A stretch of DNA of 64,000 bases, from the NCBI RefSeq assembly GCF_950295315.1, contig NC_080170.1, forward strand, positions 97,306,477 through 97,370,476, written 5' to 3'. This document shows, piece after piece, positions 44,203-55,059 of this stretch (its first letter is position 1; every line of letters begins with the position of its first letter). This DNA comes from Erinaceus europaeus. Its lineage: Eukaryota > Chordata > Mammalia > Eulipotyphla > Erinaceidae. The notes beneath the pieces were generated by a model. It was given only the letters and a program-made list of their open reading frames with translations, was not told where the DNA came from and did not search any database. The translations under genes were made by a program, and so were the position numbers.

Positions 44203-45177
44203 ATAACTTTAAATTTGGTCTAGGTAAGGCTACCCACAGGTTCAAGGTAGAATTTAGGTGATACCCACCTGTTTAGGGTAGCACTAGGTGATAGATAACA
44301 TTCTATCACTTGAGCTTTAACAGTCAGCTGACCAGTTAATCTTATGGTACTTAAAGTCCCTGTGAGGTACTGAAATGCTAAAGGGAGCCTACCACAAGTT
44401 ATCTGAGTGCTTCAGAATTTTGAGCAATGCAATTTTCATGAAAGTGTTTTGTAGATACCTATCATAGGGAGTTGAGAAATTATACTCATTTATCAGCAGC
44501 TAAAAATTATTAAGCCCCTGATATAACGACAAAACTAATTTTGTTTTCAGCTGCTATTCTCCATTTGAAATACAGGTCTGAGTTTTTGTGGTTCCTGGTA
44601 GAAATTAAACATGTCAATCACCACAGGATAAGTGACTGGAAACTTGATCTAGCCATCTATTCTATCTGTTCCGCTAAACCACTTTGGTCATATGTGGCAG
44701 CGTGCCATTTTCTAACAGATGTAGTAAATAAGGATGGGCATTTAGCAGCAACTAGAGTACAGGTGCTTGATACTTGAGCAGCACATGTAAACCTGATGCA
44801 CTGATTTCTCTCAAGACACTTTTTTTTGCTTTATAAGAAAGCTCCAAATAGCAGGCTGAAAAGTGAAAATTGACAGCCTGCTTTACTGATACCCTCTTGG
44901 ATGGCTGGGTAGCTGAAGTCATGGTGTTGGATCATAGATCACTCTTAAAGAAATCAGAGACACATGAGAGAATACCAAGCTTGGAATAAAAGCTTAAAAT
45001 TGAAATGTGAAATGAAAAATCAATAGTAGAAATTGGAGAGGATATGAAGTCAGGATAAATGGCTTGGAGTTTCCAGGCACATTTGCATATGTCTTGAAGG
45101 CACTACAATGTGAGCTTCATGGCAGGTAAAGCTGACTGGGAGGAAGAAAGTATGGAAAGAGACTGCCAGTAAGACCT
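44203..45177. other. non-repeat sequence, no feature I can support
   Basis: A 78-codon + strand frame starts behind an acceptor-like TTTGTTTTCAG (44539-44549), but no donor follows and the peptide is not convincing. Confidence 0.4.
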
Positions 45178-45402
45178 TTTTAAAAAATTTTTCTTAATTT
45201 TTTATTATCTTTATTTACTGGATAGAGATAGCCAGAAATCGAGAGGGAAAGGGGTGATAGAGAGGGAGAGACAGAGCGACATCTGCAACACTGCTTCACC
45301 ACTTGCAAAACATTCCCCTGCAGGTGGGGACTGGGGGTTGAACCTAGGTCCTTGTACACTGTAACATGTGCCCTCCATCAAGTGCACCACCACCCGGCCC
45401 CA
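45178..45402 (-). mobile_element. SINE-B
   Basis: Reverse SINE-B: ATAGAGATAGCCAGAAATCG, ACTGCTTCACCACTTGC, GGGGGTTGAACCTAGGTCC, ending CACCACCCGGCCCC. Confidence 0.92.
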
Positions 45403-45509
45403 GGACTTTTCAAGTAAGACCAGGCAAACAAGATTTGAATTAGGGTCAGATTGGATTACTACTATATTTTTTTTCTCCTAATGAAGATAATAGATACAAA
45501 TTCATGCAA

Positions 45510-45662
45510 TAATATTCAAAATAATCAATAGCAATGATAATAATAATCACAACAACGATAAAAACAACCAGGGTAACAAAAGGGAAAAAAATGGCCTCCT
45601 GGAGCAGTGGATTCGTGTTGCAGGCACTGAGCCCCAGCAATAAGCCTGGAGGCAAAAAAAAA
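45510..45662 (+). mobile_element. SINE-AL, 5' truncated
   Basis: AAC/AAT-rich linker, GGTAACAAAAGGGAAAAAAA, then the 3' block GGCCTCCTGGAGCAGTGGA, GCCCCAGCAATAAGCCTGG. Confidence 0.85.
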
Positions 45663-45712
45663 CACTAGAGTTTTTACGCGCAAGTTTTATATTTAAAATA
45701 CACAAAAGCAGA

Positions 45713-46010
45713 GCTGGACAGTGGTGTAACTGGAAAAGCACACCAGCTACTATACACTAGGACAGGAGTTTCAGTCCCTGGTCCCCACCTGTGGGAGCGA
45801 GGAGGGTGGATCTAAATAAGGAATAAAGCAGGCTGTAGGTTTCTATCTGTCTAGTCTGTCTCTCTCTCCCTCCCCCTGCCTTCTCCCTCTCTTGCCTTAA
45901 TTCTCTCTGTTTCTGTCACAATAAAAATAAAGGAGGAAATAGCTACTGGAAGCAATGGATTCATCATATAGGGATCAAGCTCCAGCAATAAGCCTGATGG
46001 CAAATATATA
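45713..46010 (+). mobile_element. SINE-B with AL-type 3' block
   Basis: GGACAGTGGTGTAACTGG head, TCAGTCCCTGGTCCCCACC, CT-rich tract, then GAAGCAATGGATTCATCATA and CAGCAATAAGCCTGATGG. Confidence 0.75.
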
Positions 46011-46187
46011 TATGCAAAGACATTCTGATTGAGTGGGATTGGTAGTAGAAGCTTCTCTTGGCCTCCTGTCTCTGCCCTTAAACTGTCAGTGATTTGAAGC
46101 CCATCAATGTCTACACATTATTTTAATTGAAAGCCAGATCTCTAGTGTATTATAATAACACTGACATAAAATACAGTGACGTCTTTC

Positions 46188-46390
46188 CACCTGTACAGGG
46201 GTCGCTAACTTTGCAAGTGGTGAAGCAGGTCTGCAGGTCTCCCTCTCCCTCTCCCTTTCTATCTCCCCCTTTCCTCTCAATTTCTCTCTGTCCTAGCCAA
46301 ACAAATTTAAAGAAAAAAAATGGCCACAGGATCAGTGGATTCATAGTGCAGCCACTGAGTCCTAGAGGAAAACAAACAAACAAATAAACA
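46188..46390 (+). mobile_element. SINE-B/AL, 5' truncated
   Basis: CCACCTGTACAGGGGTCGC, GCAAGTGGTGAAGCAGG, CT-rich tract, then GGATCAGTGGATTCATAGTG and an AAAC-rich tail. Confidence 0.8.
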
Positions 46391-46912
46391 AACAAAAAAA
46401 ACCCAATGATTTAAGTTTTATCCAAAATGTACTTAAGATTAGTAGAAGCATCAATTATAAATTCCTCTTCTATACCTTTGACAGCTTTTTAGAAGTGTTC
46501 AAACTCTTTTTGCAGCCTAAAAAAAGAACCATTGTGATCCTAGGAGCACAGAGCAATGTGAATGCTTGCAGGATAACGTGCTTGTTTACTAGTTATGTCT
46601 GGGACTCATGGAGACTTAATCATCGTCTCCTACATTTACCTTGAAACAAGGATCAAAATTTCAGTAAAACCTACTAGTTGCTACGGCTTTGTGAAATTGA
46701 ATTTGCCTTGGGGAATTCGGTAAACGATTTTGTAGGAAAAAAGGAGGTGGTTGGATTTGCATGTCACACAAACATACTTAACATGAATTCCCTATTAGGT
46801 GTCTCAGTTCTACTTCAAATGTTCTACTGCACCGAAATAGCATTATTTATTTCTTTGACTGCTGAGGCTTTCCTGCTCCAGGTCCATTTTTTCAGACAGA
46901 AAAGAGTAGAAA
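46391..46912. other. non-repeat sequence, no feature I can support
   Basis: An open frame of 197 codons starts here but runs into SINE-B and SINE-AL and ends in the latter; it is not a gene. Confidence 0.45.
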
Positions 46913-47154
46913 GAGACTGGGCGGTGGTGTGCCCAGCAGAACACACACGCTATTATGTGCAAGGACCTGAGTTAAAGTCCCCGTTCCCCAAGTACAGGGG
47001 AAAAGCTTCCAGAGCATCGAAGAGGTGCTGTAGGCATCTCTCCATCTGTCTGTCTGTACTCCTTCTAAATTTCTGTCTCGGGGCCCTGTGGTATCACAGC
47101 GGGTTAAGCGCACATGGCACGAAGCACAAAGACTGCCCCAGCTCCTCACCTGCT

Positions 47155-47189
<35 letters not shown>

Positions 47190-47440
47190 TGGGGTCACTT
47201 CACAAGCAGTGAAGCAGGTCTACAGGTGTCTCTCTCTCTCTTCCCCTCTCTGTCTTCCCCTCCTCTCTTGATTTCTTTCTGTCCTATTCAACAACAAAGG
47301 CAGCAATGATAAGGGCAACAAAAAAAAAGGAAAAAATGACCTCCAGGAGCAGTGGATTTGTAGTGCAGGCGCCGAGCCCCAGAAATAGCCCTGGAGGCTA
47401 AATAAATAAAATAAATTTCTGTCTCTATCAATCAACCCAT
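46913..47440 (+). mobile_element. SINE-B split by SINE-AL
   Basis: Head and body at 46913-47079 (GGGCGGTGGTGTGCCC, AAGGACCTGAGTTAAAGTCC); the end of its CT tract resumes at 47426. Confidence 0.82.
47080..47411 (+). mobile_element. SINE-AL with (TG)n
   Basis: TSD TAAATTTCTGTCTC (47066-47079 and 47412-47425). A TG microsatellite (47157-47184) has replaced the CTGCAGGGG segment in the middle of the body. The 3' block is complete. Confidence 0.95.
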
Positions 47441-48285
47441 CAATAGAAATTCAAAGCAAAAAGAAAGAACAGAAAATGAGAGAAGGAAAGACACCATGGC
47501 ACTGAGGCTTTTCTTACTTCAGTAGGGGTTGAGCTCACACTTGGCTTGTGATCATGGCAGATCAGCCACCTTCTCAGGGAAGCTATTTCCATTATTCCAG
47601 AATTGACCTTTTCTCAGCAATCTTTGTCTTCTGTTTTTCTCACAACTCAACTACTACTTTGAGGTCTTGCTGGAATTCTTCCTTCCTCCCCCCTGCCCCC
47701 CGGAACAGAGCAATTTGAGAGTAATTCCCAGCCTCAACATTTGCTCAATAAGAAAAACAACACTTTACTACTCTCCTCTGAGTAGTTGACAATTTTCTTC
47801 TCGTAACTTTTTCTGACATTTTAATTTAGCTCACTTTACATAACTAGTGCAGTAAATATTCACTCATGACTACTTATAAATTTTATATTTTCCCCATCCT
47901 CCCCCCACAAATAGTTTATGTCAAAACTCTACCTATAATCTCTCCATGGCATATTATGACAAACTTTCCAATAATTGTATAAATTGGTCAGGAAAGGTTA
48001 GACTCTGCTTCAGTAAAATGTCCATAATCTCAGTGACAAGAATTCTAAATGTCTTTTTTGGGGTCATCTACTTATCTACTATGGTCAGTCTATCTATAGT
48101 CTTATATATACATATACACTTTTTTTCTTAACCAGAACTCACAGTTCATTCTAAGAAAGCAGCCACCTTTTCTATGAAGGAGAACACTTGGCAGTCTTCT
48201 ATTAATAATTGAATCTTAGACTCAGGACTACTAAGTATCTACTAAAACTTTGTCATCCATCAACAAAAAGAAAAAGAAGAAAAAG
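47441..48285. other. non-repeat sequence, no feature seen
   Basis: Mostly AT-rich. No repeat, exon or RNA signal recognised. Confidence 0.45.
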
Positions 48286-48545
48286 GGGGCAGAGTGGTAG
48301 TGCAGTGGGTTAAGTGCACATGTCAAACAAGCGCATGGACCAGCTTCAGGATTCCAGTTCCAGTTCCTGGCTCCCCACCTGCAGGGCAGTCGCTTCACAA
48401 TCAGTGAAGCAGGTCTGCAGGTGTCTTTCTCTTCCCCTCTCTGTCTTACCCTCTTTACTGGGTTTCTTTCTGTCCTATCCAACAATAACAATAACAACAA
48501 GGGCAGCAAAAATGGGGGGGGGAGGAGAAAGAAAAAGAAGAAAAA
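48286..48545 (+). mobile_element. SINE-A
   Basis: GGCAGAGTGGTAGTGCAGTG head, CCCCACCTGCAGGGCAGTC, TCCTATCCAACAATAAC, then an A/G-rich tail. Confidence 0.9.
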
Positions 48546-48904
48546 AATAAAATGAAAACCAAAAACAAATAAAAACACCATACTGTACATGCTCAGTAGT
48601 TGGGAAGCCAAACATATTTGTAAATATTACTAATGATTATGACACTGTGTTAGCAATTCTCAACCCAACTCTCATCTTTCTCTCTCACAAAATGCAGGTG
48701 TGTAAGTCTAAGGTTTTTGTCACTATTTGTCCTTTTCTACTTGGAAAGATCTCTTTCTATTTTGCCATTTATATTACCTTATTTTTCTCTTCTTAATCTC
48801 CACTTATATTTTTCTATATAATACCAACAAATGATTTCGCTCAGGCAATAGGGTATTCTTAGGTTAAAATGTAAAAAATTACCAATTTAACTCTTTTCTT
48901 AAAA
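48546..48904. other. non-repeat sequence, no feature seen
   Basis: Nothing recognised. Confidence 0.45.
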
Positions 48905-49617
48905 ATCTTATTTATTTATTTATTTATTATTATTTATTTCCTTTTGTTATTTTATTGTTGTAGTTACTATTGTTGTTGTTGTTGTTGTTGTTGGATAGGA
49001 CAGAGAGAAATGGAGAGAGGAGAGTGTTGTTTTCGACGGGCTATGTTGTTTTCGCCGGGCTGGCTTCACGGGTGGGTAACAGACGACCAGAGACTCATGG
49101 TTGAGCTGTAGGCAGTATCTCTTTATTCATGCAGGATGCAGCACAATCTAAGACGAGCTAAGCTAAACTCAAGTACCCTAAAACTCACAATGCTGTCTTT
49201 ATATATACTTGCCAAGTAGGGTGGAAACAGGATGTGACATAGAGAGGGTGGAGAGAAAAGTGACTGGTGAAAATCAGAGTGTGACAAGGAGGGGGCAGAG
49301 CAGGTGAGAATCATATCACTGAACCACCAATGCCCTGGAGTGCTTTATGTAAATGTAAAAGTGATTTATGTAAATAGACCAAAGCTTTGAATGGGATTAA
49401 ATCTATCCCTATATAGGCATATGGTTAAGCAGAAGCCAGGAGGAGCTGGCATACTATCCAACATGAGAGGAAGAAAGAGAGAGGTAAAGAAAGATAGACA
49501 CCTGCAGACCTGCTTCACCGCCTATAAAGCAACTCCCCTGCAGGTGGGGAGCCAGGGGCTCAAACCCGGATGCTTATGCCACTGCATGTACTTAACCCGC
49601 TACCGACCAACTCCCAT
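48905..49617 (-). mobile_element. SINE-A split by a solo LTR
   Basis: Linker and body start at 48905-49024 (GGATAGGACAGAGAGAAATG); the rest at 49464-49617 (GCAGACCTGCTTCACCGCC, GGGCTCAAACCCGGATGC). Confidence 0.93.
49025..49463 (-). mobile_element. solo LTR of an endogenous retrovirus
   Basis: 439 bp with TG...CA ends (reverse-strand 5' end TGTTGGATAG, 3' end AACAACA). In reverse order it has a TATA box (TATATAAAG, 49197-49205), then AATAAA (49122-49127), then about 100 nt to the end, the U3-R-U5 layout. Flanks GGAGAG (49019-49024) and TGAGAG (49464-49469) fit a 6-bp TSD with one mismatch. The 3' end carries a 19-bp direct duplication (49025-49043 and 49044-49062, two differences). No internal viral genes are present here, as expected after LTR-LTR recombination. 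I cannot assign the family. Confidence 0.85.
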
Positions 49618-50079
49618 CAATTTAACTTTTACATAAGATTTGAAATCTTTCTTTCACGAGAATTATCAGAAAATAGCATTTCTCAGTTTCTTTGAGCCAG
49701 TTACTCCAAAAAATGAAAAGGGCCAGTCAGATAGAGATTTGTGTCGGATTAAAGTTCAAGTTACTTTTTCTCATTTGCATCACTGAATTTGTTTGCAAGA
49801 AAATTATTGATTTTTTAAAGATTTTCTTTCTACTTAAATTGTGGACTGTTAATCACTGATATCATAACTTATGATATAATCATTTTACCAGAACATTCAA
49901 CACTGTTTTGCACATAGCAAGTCATTAGTAATTATTACCTAACTGTGTGCGGAATACTTATTTAAACATTATTAGGAATATTTAAGTGGGCCAACGGGTG
50001 CAAGGACTATTTTCTGTAAAGATTTCTTACCAATTTATAATTACTGCTAAAAATCCAAAGTATATATTTTAATCTACAG
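49618..50079. other. non-repeat sequence, no feature seen
   Basis: AT-rich, nothing recognised. Confidence 0.45.
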
Positions 50080-50305
50080 CTATATTCTCACAAGAACTTT
50101 ACAAGCATGTATTATTTTCCAATTTTTAAAAGTGAAATAACAGGTTCTAAGATGAAAGTACTTTTCCAGTCTTCTTCTTCTTCTAGCGTTTGCCCTTACT
50201 TTTCCAGTTATAAGGGAGCAGTAATTTCCAGGAGCACCTGAAATACAACTCATTTTCTGAATATAAATCTGATCTTTTTCTATTAATAATCTATGTGAAG
50301 CCAGG
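50080..50305 (+). mobile_element. possible MIR
   Basis: TATTATTTTCCAATTTTTAA, AACAGGTTCTAAGATGAAAG and, after the Vingi tail, CCAGTTATAAGGGAGCAG follow the MIR core order loosely. Confidence 0.4.
50171..50197 (-). mobile_element. 27-bp Vingi 3' end insertion
   Basis: The reverse complement is AAGGGCAAACGCTAGAAGAA plus GAAGAAG: the last codons of Vingi, its TAG and the GAA tail, identical to 25581-25602. The TSD TACTTTTCCAGT flanks it (50159-50170 and 50197-50208, sharing one base with the element). Confidence 0.9.
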
Positions 50306-50828
50306 CACATTCATTAGGATCAAGTTTGACTATATACCAAAAGCAACAACAGCAGTAGGATAGAGGCTGTTTTGCCTTTATCTGTAGCCAGTCAGTTTTG
50401 GGTTGTGGTGGTGATTATAAAGAACTACCTTATTACTAGGAGAATTGCAGAGTACTATGAGAAGTGACCTTTCTTGATTACATTAGCTCTTTCCAATGTC
50501 CCCCACACTACTCTATCCATGTGTTATTGTCAGAACAAAGGACAGTCCCACATCATACATCAAGATGACTGAAGTGTGGGGAAGGTTGACATAAATTCTG
50601 AGAGGCACTGAGCCCAAAGCAAAACTCAGAGATTTTTCATTAAGGAAAAGATAATGAACAATGCATAGGATACTTGGCACGGTATTAATATATTAGTTTT
50701 CACTGGATAACAGACTGCCTCAAATACATAATGATTTGAAATAACTGTTCAGTTGATATTATTTTGAAGCCAGTTGAGTGGTTCCCCTGGTCTGAGCCTG
50801 CTTTACTTATCTCCGTCCATGAGTTAGC
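50306..50828. other. non-repeat sequence, no feature seen
   Basis: Nothing recognised. Confidence 0.45.
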
Positions 50829-50839
50829 AGTCAGCCGGC

Positions 50840-52782
50840 TAAGACAACATTGAGATACCTCCGCACTCCTGTGAGAATGGCATACATCAAAAAGGACAAC
50901 AGCAACAAATGCTAGAGAGGCTGTGGGGACAGAGGAACCCTTTTGCATTGCTGGTGGGAATGTAAATTGGTCCAGCCTCTGTGGAGAGAAGTCTGGAGAA
51001 CTCTCACAAGGCTAGACATGGACCTTCCATATGATGCAGTAATTCCTCTCCTGGGGTTATACCCCAAGGACTCCATAACACCCAACCAAAAAGAGGTGTG
51101 TACTCCTATGTTCATAGCAGCACAATTCATAATAGCTAAAACCTGGAAGCAACCCAGGTGCCCAACAACAGATGAGTGGCTGAGAAAGCTGTAGTATATA
51201 TACATAATGAAATACTAGGCCATTTCTTCAAAATTCCTCCTCTTCACCACAACTCACATAAAAAAACAGAATGGTGTTTATGTACACTCCTAGTAAAATG
51301 TAGTCAGATAAATCACTAATTAATACGAGAGGGGGAAATTAATTGTATGTCTAGAAGTTTTTCAAAACACAAACTGAATCTTTTCAATATATAGGCTGTG
51401 TAATTGATATGCAGACTCTCTCAAAAGCCTAGACCAAGTAGATCACAAGCAACCAATAGCACAGCTATATACAAGATACTGGGTACTGTACAGCAAACCA
51501 TAACAAAAGGACTTTTCAAAGTTAACCCAATTACCAAATAATGTGATGATAACATTAACCATTGATTGTCTTTTTGAACCCTAAGACAGCAGGAACCTCA
51601 CATCTCCACTATAGAGCCTCTACTTCCCCCAGTCCTGGAACCCTTGGATAGGGCCCACTTTCCCATATGCCTCTCCCAATCCATATCAAATAATATTGCA
51701 TCTGCCGATCACAACCTAACCAACACAACGATTGCCACCTCAACATGCTTCACTTCAGACTGTGTCCAGAGACTTCACGTGTGGAATGACAACCCTTCAG
51801 CTTCATTACTCGGGTGACACCTTTCCTTTCATAGTATACTCTAATTCCATCTCAGGTGGTTCACTTTCTAACAAAGTCCCAAAACCTAGATATACACCAG
51901 TTTCTGTGAGAGAGAGAGAGAGCATATGTTCACACGTATCCATAAACTACTGCAAAATATATACCTGAAAGCAGAAGTACACTAGAGTTTGCAGTCAGTA
52001 CCCCCCTAACACTTCCTCTCCACTATTCCAAGCTTTGGGTCCATGATTGCTCAACAATTTGTTTGGCTTCGTATGTTAACTCTCTTTTCAGTCACCAGGT
52101 TCCAGATGTCATCAGGATACCGGCCAGGCTTCCCTGGACTGAAGACCCCACCAATGTGTCCTGGAGCTCTGCTTCCCCAGAGACCCATCCTACTAGGGAA
52201 AGAGAGAGGCAGACTGGGAGTATGGACCAACTAGTCAATGCCCATGTTCAGCGGGGAAGCAATTACAGAAGCCAGACCTTCTACCTTCTGCAACCCTCAA
52301 TGACCCTGGGTCCATGCTCCCAGAGGGATAGAGAATGGGAAAGCTATCATGGGAGGGGGTGGGGTATGGAGATTGGGTGGTGGGAATTGTGTGGAATTGT
52401 ACCCCTCCTACCCTATGGTTTTGTTAATTAATCCTTTCTTAAATAAAAAAGAAAAAAGAAAGAAAGAAAACTATTTCAAGAAAAAAAAAAAAGAACAAAG
52501 AACCCACCTTCTCTGACCCATCTTGGATGGAGCTAGAAGGAATTATGTTAAGTGAGCTAAGTCAGAAATATAAAGATGAGTATGGGATGATCCCACTCAT
52601 CAACAGAAGCTGAGAAAGAAGATCAGAAAGGGAAACTAAAAGCAGGATCTGACTAAATAGAAAGTAGGGCACTACTATGGAGGATATGGAGATTGGGTGG
52701 TGGGAATTGTGTGGAGCTGTATCCCACCTATCCTATGGTTTTGTTAATGTCTCCTTTCTTAAATAAAAAAATTTTTTTAAAA
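50840..52782 (+). mobile_element. LINE-1 with ORF2 C-terminus, interrupted
   Basis: TSD AGTCAGCCGGC (50829-50839) / AGTCAGCTGGC (52783-52793). The left part (50840-51210) is the end of ORF2: HCWWECKLVQPLWREVWR, then LPYDAVIPLLGLYPKDS and TPMFIAAQFIIAKTWKQP, open for 84 codons. The right part (52500-52782) has CATCTTGGATGGAGCTAGAA, GGATGATCCCACTCATC and then jumps to GATTGGGTGGTGGGAATTG, so most of the 3' UTR is deleted. Confidence 0.85.
51212..52495 (+). mobile_element. LINE-1 3' UTR nested in LINE-1
   Basis: Collinear with the element at 29480-30804 (reverse): GTTTATGTACACTCCTAGTA, GCCTAGACCAAGTAGATCAC, CCAGTCCTGGAACCC, GGTGGTGGGAATTGTGTGG and AAATAAAAAAG tail. About 30 nt of the host is missing at the junction. 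The 5' limit is uncertain. Confidence 0.82.
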
Positions 52783-52795
52783 AGTCAGCTGGCAG

Positions 52796-53540
52796 ACCAG
52801 CTTGGTTGAATGATTGAGCAAGGTTCCCTTGTTTTTTAGCCAGGACTACCAGGGACAACTATTCCCCATGTGCCATGGTTCACATTAGTCCAGACTTCCT
52901 TCCACAATGGTTGCAAGGTTTCAAGATCAGCAATTATGCAAATCACAGCCAGTGTTCATCACATTTCCTAAAGATCTAAGTGAAAACTAGTCCTTAAGCT
53001 TTGCTTCAAGTGGGTAAAGAAGCACATCATGTCCTGGTTGGAAATAAATGAAGTCTTTAGAAAGGTTTCACACATTAATACTGCACATTTATCAAAACCC
53101 ATAGAATGTACAACACAGAGTGAAGCTAATGAAACTATGGATTTCAGGAAAAATAACCCATCAGTATTGGTCCATCAGTTGTGGCAAATGTTCTACATTA
53201 ATGCAATATGTTAATAACATTAATGAAAGATGTTAGTAACGGAAACCTGATGTTCTAAGGAAGTAGGCATACTACCAGAAATCTGTTCCTTATGTACAAT
53301 TTTTCTTTGGATATAAAATGCACAAATGAAGTCTACGTAAAATTCAAGAGATAATGCATGAAGGTATGAGAAGAATTTGAGACTTCTTTTGCAATTGTTA
53401 AACATCTAAAAACCAGCAGTTCAAACTCTATTAAACCCGACTGGGAAAAAAAAACAAAAACATATTTTGCCTGTATACAAAACAGGTTTAAGCACAGCTC
53501 CCACCATACTAAAGAAAACTTTGGTGCTATGTTCTTTTTA
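52796..53540. other. non-repeat sequence, no feature I can support
   Basis: I tested both strands for exons of the - strand gene and found none with matching phase. Confidence 0.4.
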
Positions 53541-53544
53541 TTCT

Positions 53545-53559
53545 CTCTCTCTCTCTCTC

Positions 53560-53598
<39 letters not shown>
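53545..53598. repeat. (TC)n then (TG)n
   Basis: About 9 TC units followed by about 18 TG units. Confidence 0.92.
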
Positions 53599-53599
<1 letters not shown>

Positions 53600-53737
53600 T
53601 CCCTGTCTCTTTCTTAAAAAAAAAAAAAGCCATTAAACCTTGTTCTGCAGATTCACATCCCCAGGTCTAAAGACAAAGAAATTTTCACCCCATCCCATTA
53701 TTATAACTGCATTTCTATGTATGTCTTTCTTTTTCTT

Positions 53738-53930
53738 TTTTAGATATTTTATTTTATTTTATTTGACAGGGCAGAGAGAAATTGAGAGAATATGGGGAAG
53801 TAGAGAGGGTGAAAGAAAGACACTTTCAGCCCTGCTTCATCCCTAGTGAAAGTCCCCCTGCACTGCAGGTGGGGAGCCGGGGACTCCAACCCAGATCCTT
53901 GTGTGGGGGTGTGTCACCACCCAGTCTCCC
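53738..53930 (-). mobile_element. SINE-B
   Basis: GGGCAGAGAGAAATTGAG, CAGCCCTGCTTCATCCC, GACTCCAACCCAGATCC, ending CACCACCCAGTCTCCC. The head is shortened. Confidence 0.82.
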
Positions 53931-53950
53931 TATATGTCTATATTTGTTCT

Positions 53951-54210
53951 TCTTTTTAAAAAAATATTTATTTATTCCCTTTTGTTGACCTTTTTATTGT
54001 TGTTGATGTCGTCATTGTTAGGACAGAGAGAAATGGAGAGAGGAGGGGAAGACAGAGAGGGGGAGAGAAAGACAGACACCTGCAGACCTGCTTCACCATC
54101 TGTGAAGACGGACTGCCCTGCAGGTGGGGAGCCAGGGGCTCCAACTGGGATCGTTAACACCAGTCCTTGAGCTTCGTGCCACCTGCGCTTAACTTGCTGC
54201 GCTACCACCC
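53951..54210 (-). mobile_element. SINE-A
   Basis: Reverse SINE-A with diverged TSD ATGTCTATATTTGTTCT (53934-53950) / ATGTCTGTATTTTCTTA (54211 on). Confidence 0.92.
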
Positions 54211-54300
54211 ATGTCTGTATTTTCTTATGTTTTCTCTTAGGTAGGAGATTGCCTTCTGTGAGTATTATAGTTCTCTTCTATTCTTCTGTTCATAAATAGT

Positions 54301-54481
54301 TTTTTTTTTTTTTTTAGAGAGACAGAAATTGAGAGGCTGGGGCAAGGAAGATAGAGACACCGGCAGCACTGCTTCACTCCTGGTGAAGCTTCCCTCCTGC
54401 AGATGTGGCCAGGGAGCTTGAACCTAGAACCTTGCTCATGGCAATGTGTGCTCTCTAAGGAATGTACAACTGCCAGGCCTC
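54301..54481 (-). mobile_element. SINE-B
   Basis: T run, GAGACAGAAATTGAGAGGC, CAGCACTGCTTCACTCC, GGAGCTTGAACCTAGAACC, ending CAACTGCCAGGCCTCT. Confidence 0.85.
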
Positions 54482-54651
54482 TCTTTATTTTTTAAGCAGA
54501 CTGTACTACTGCCTTCATGAAACTTGTCAGCATTATCTATTTGAAAATAATTTCCCCTTCCTCCATATTCCAACAAAGACCCCAATCGGCCTTTTAGTAG
54601 GTTCAGTTTCACATCTGGTTTTATCAACTATTTTTGAGAGTCAGATTTTTA

Positions 54652-54684
54652 TCTTATTTATTTATTTATTATTTATTATTTAGT
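54652..54684. repeat. (TTTA)n
   Basis: TTATTTATTTATTTATTATT array. Confidence 0.85.
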
Positions 54685-54747
54685 AATGCTAAACCCAGTT
54701 CAGGGCAAATCACGGGAACCTAGTGAAGTTTATTTAAATAGCAGTTA

Positions 54748-55047
54748 GGGAGTCGGTCCATAGTAGGTTAAGCGCACGCAGTGCAAAGCTAAAGGACTGG
54801 CTTAAGGACCCTGGCTCCAGCCCCCAGCTCCCCACCTGCAGGGGAGTAGCTTTACAGGCGGTGAAGCAGGTCTGCAAGTGTCTGTCTTTCTCTTCCCCTC
54901 TCTGTCTTCCCCTCCTCTCTCCATTTTTCTCTGTCCTATCCAACAATAATGACATCAGTATCAACAGCAATAATAACTACAACAATAAAACAAGGGCAAC
55001 AAAAGGGAATAAGTAAATCTTAGGAAATGATTAAAAATTTATTTTAA
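54748..55047 (+). mobile_element. SINE-A
   Basis: Full SINE-A. TSD AAATAGCAGTTA (54736-54747) / AAATAGCAATTA (55048-55059). Confidence 0.93.
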
Positions 55048-55059
55048 AAATAGCAATTA

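Noticed and set aside
46678..47271. 197-codon + strand open frame, the longest in the window
   Set aside because: It runs from non-repeat DNA through SINE-B into SINE-AL and a TG microsatellite (poly-CV residues). Chance read-through.
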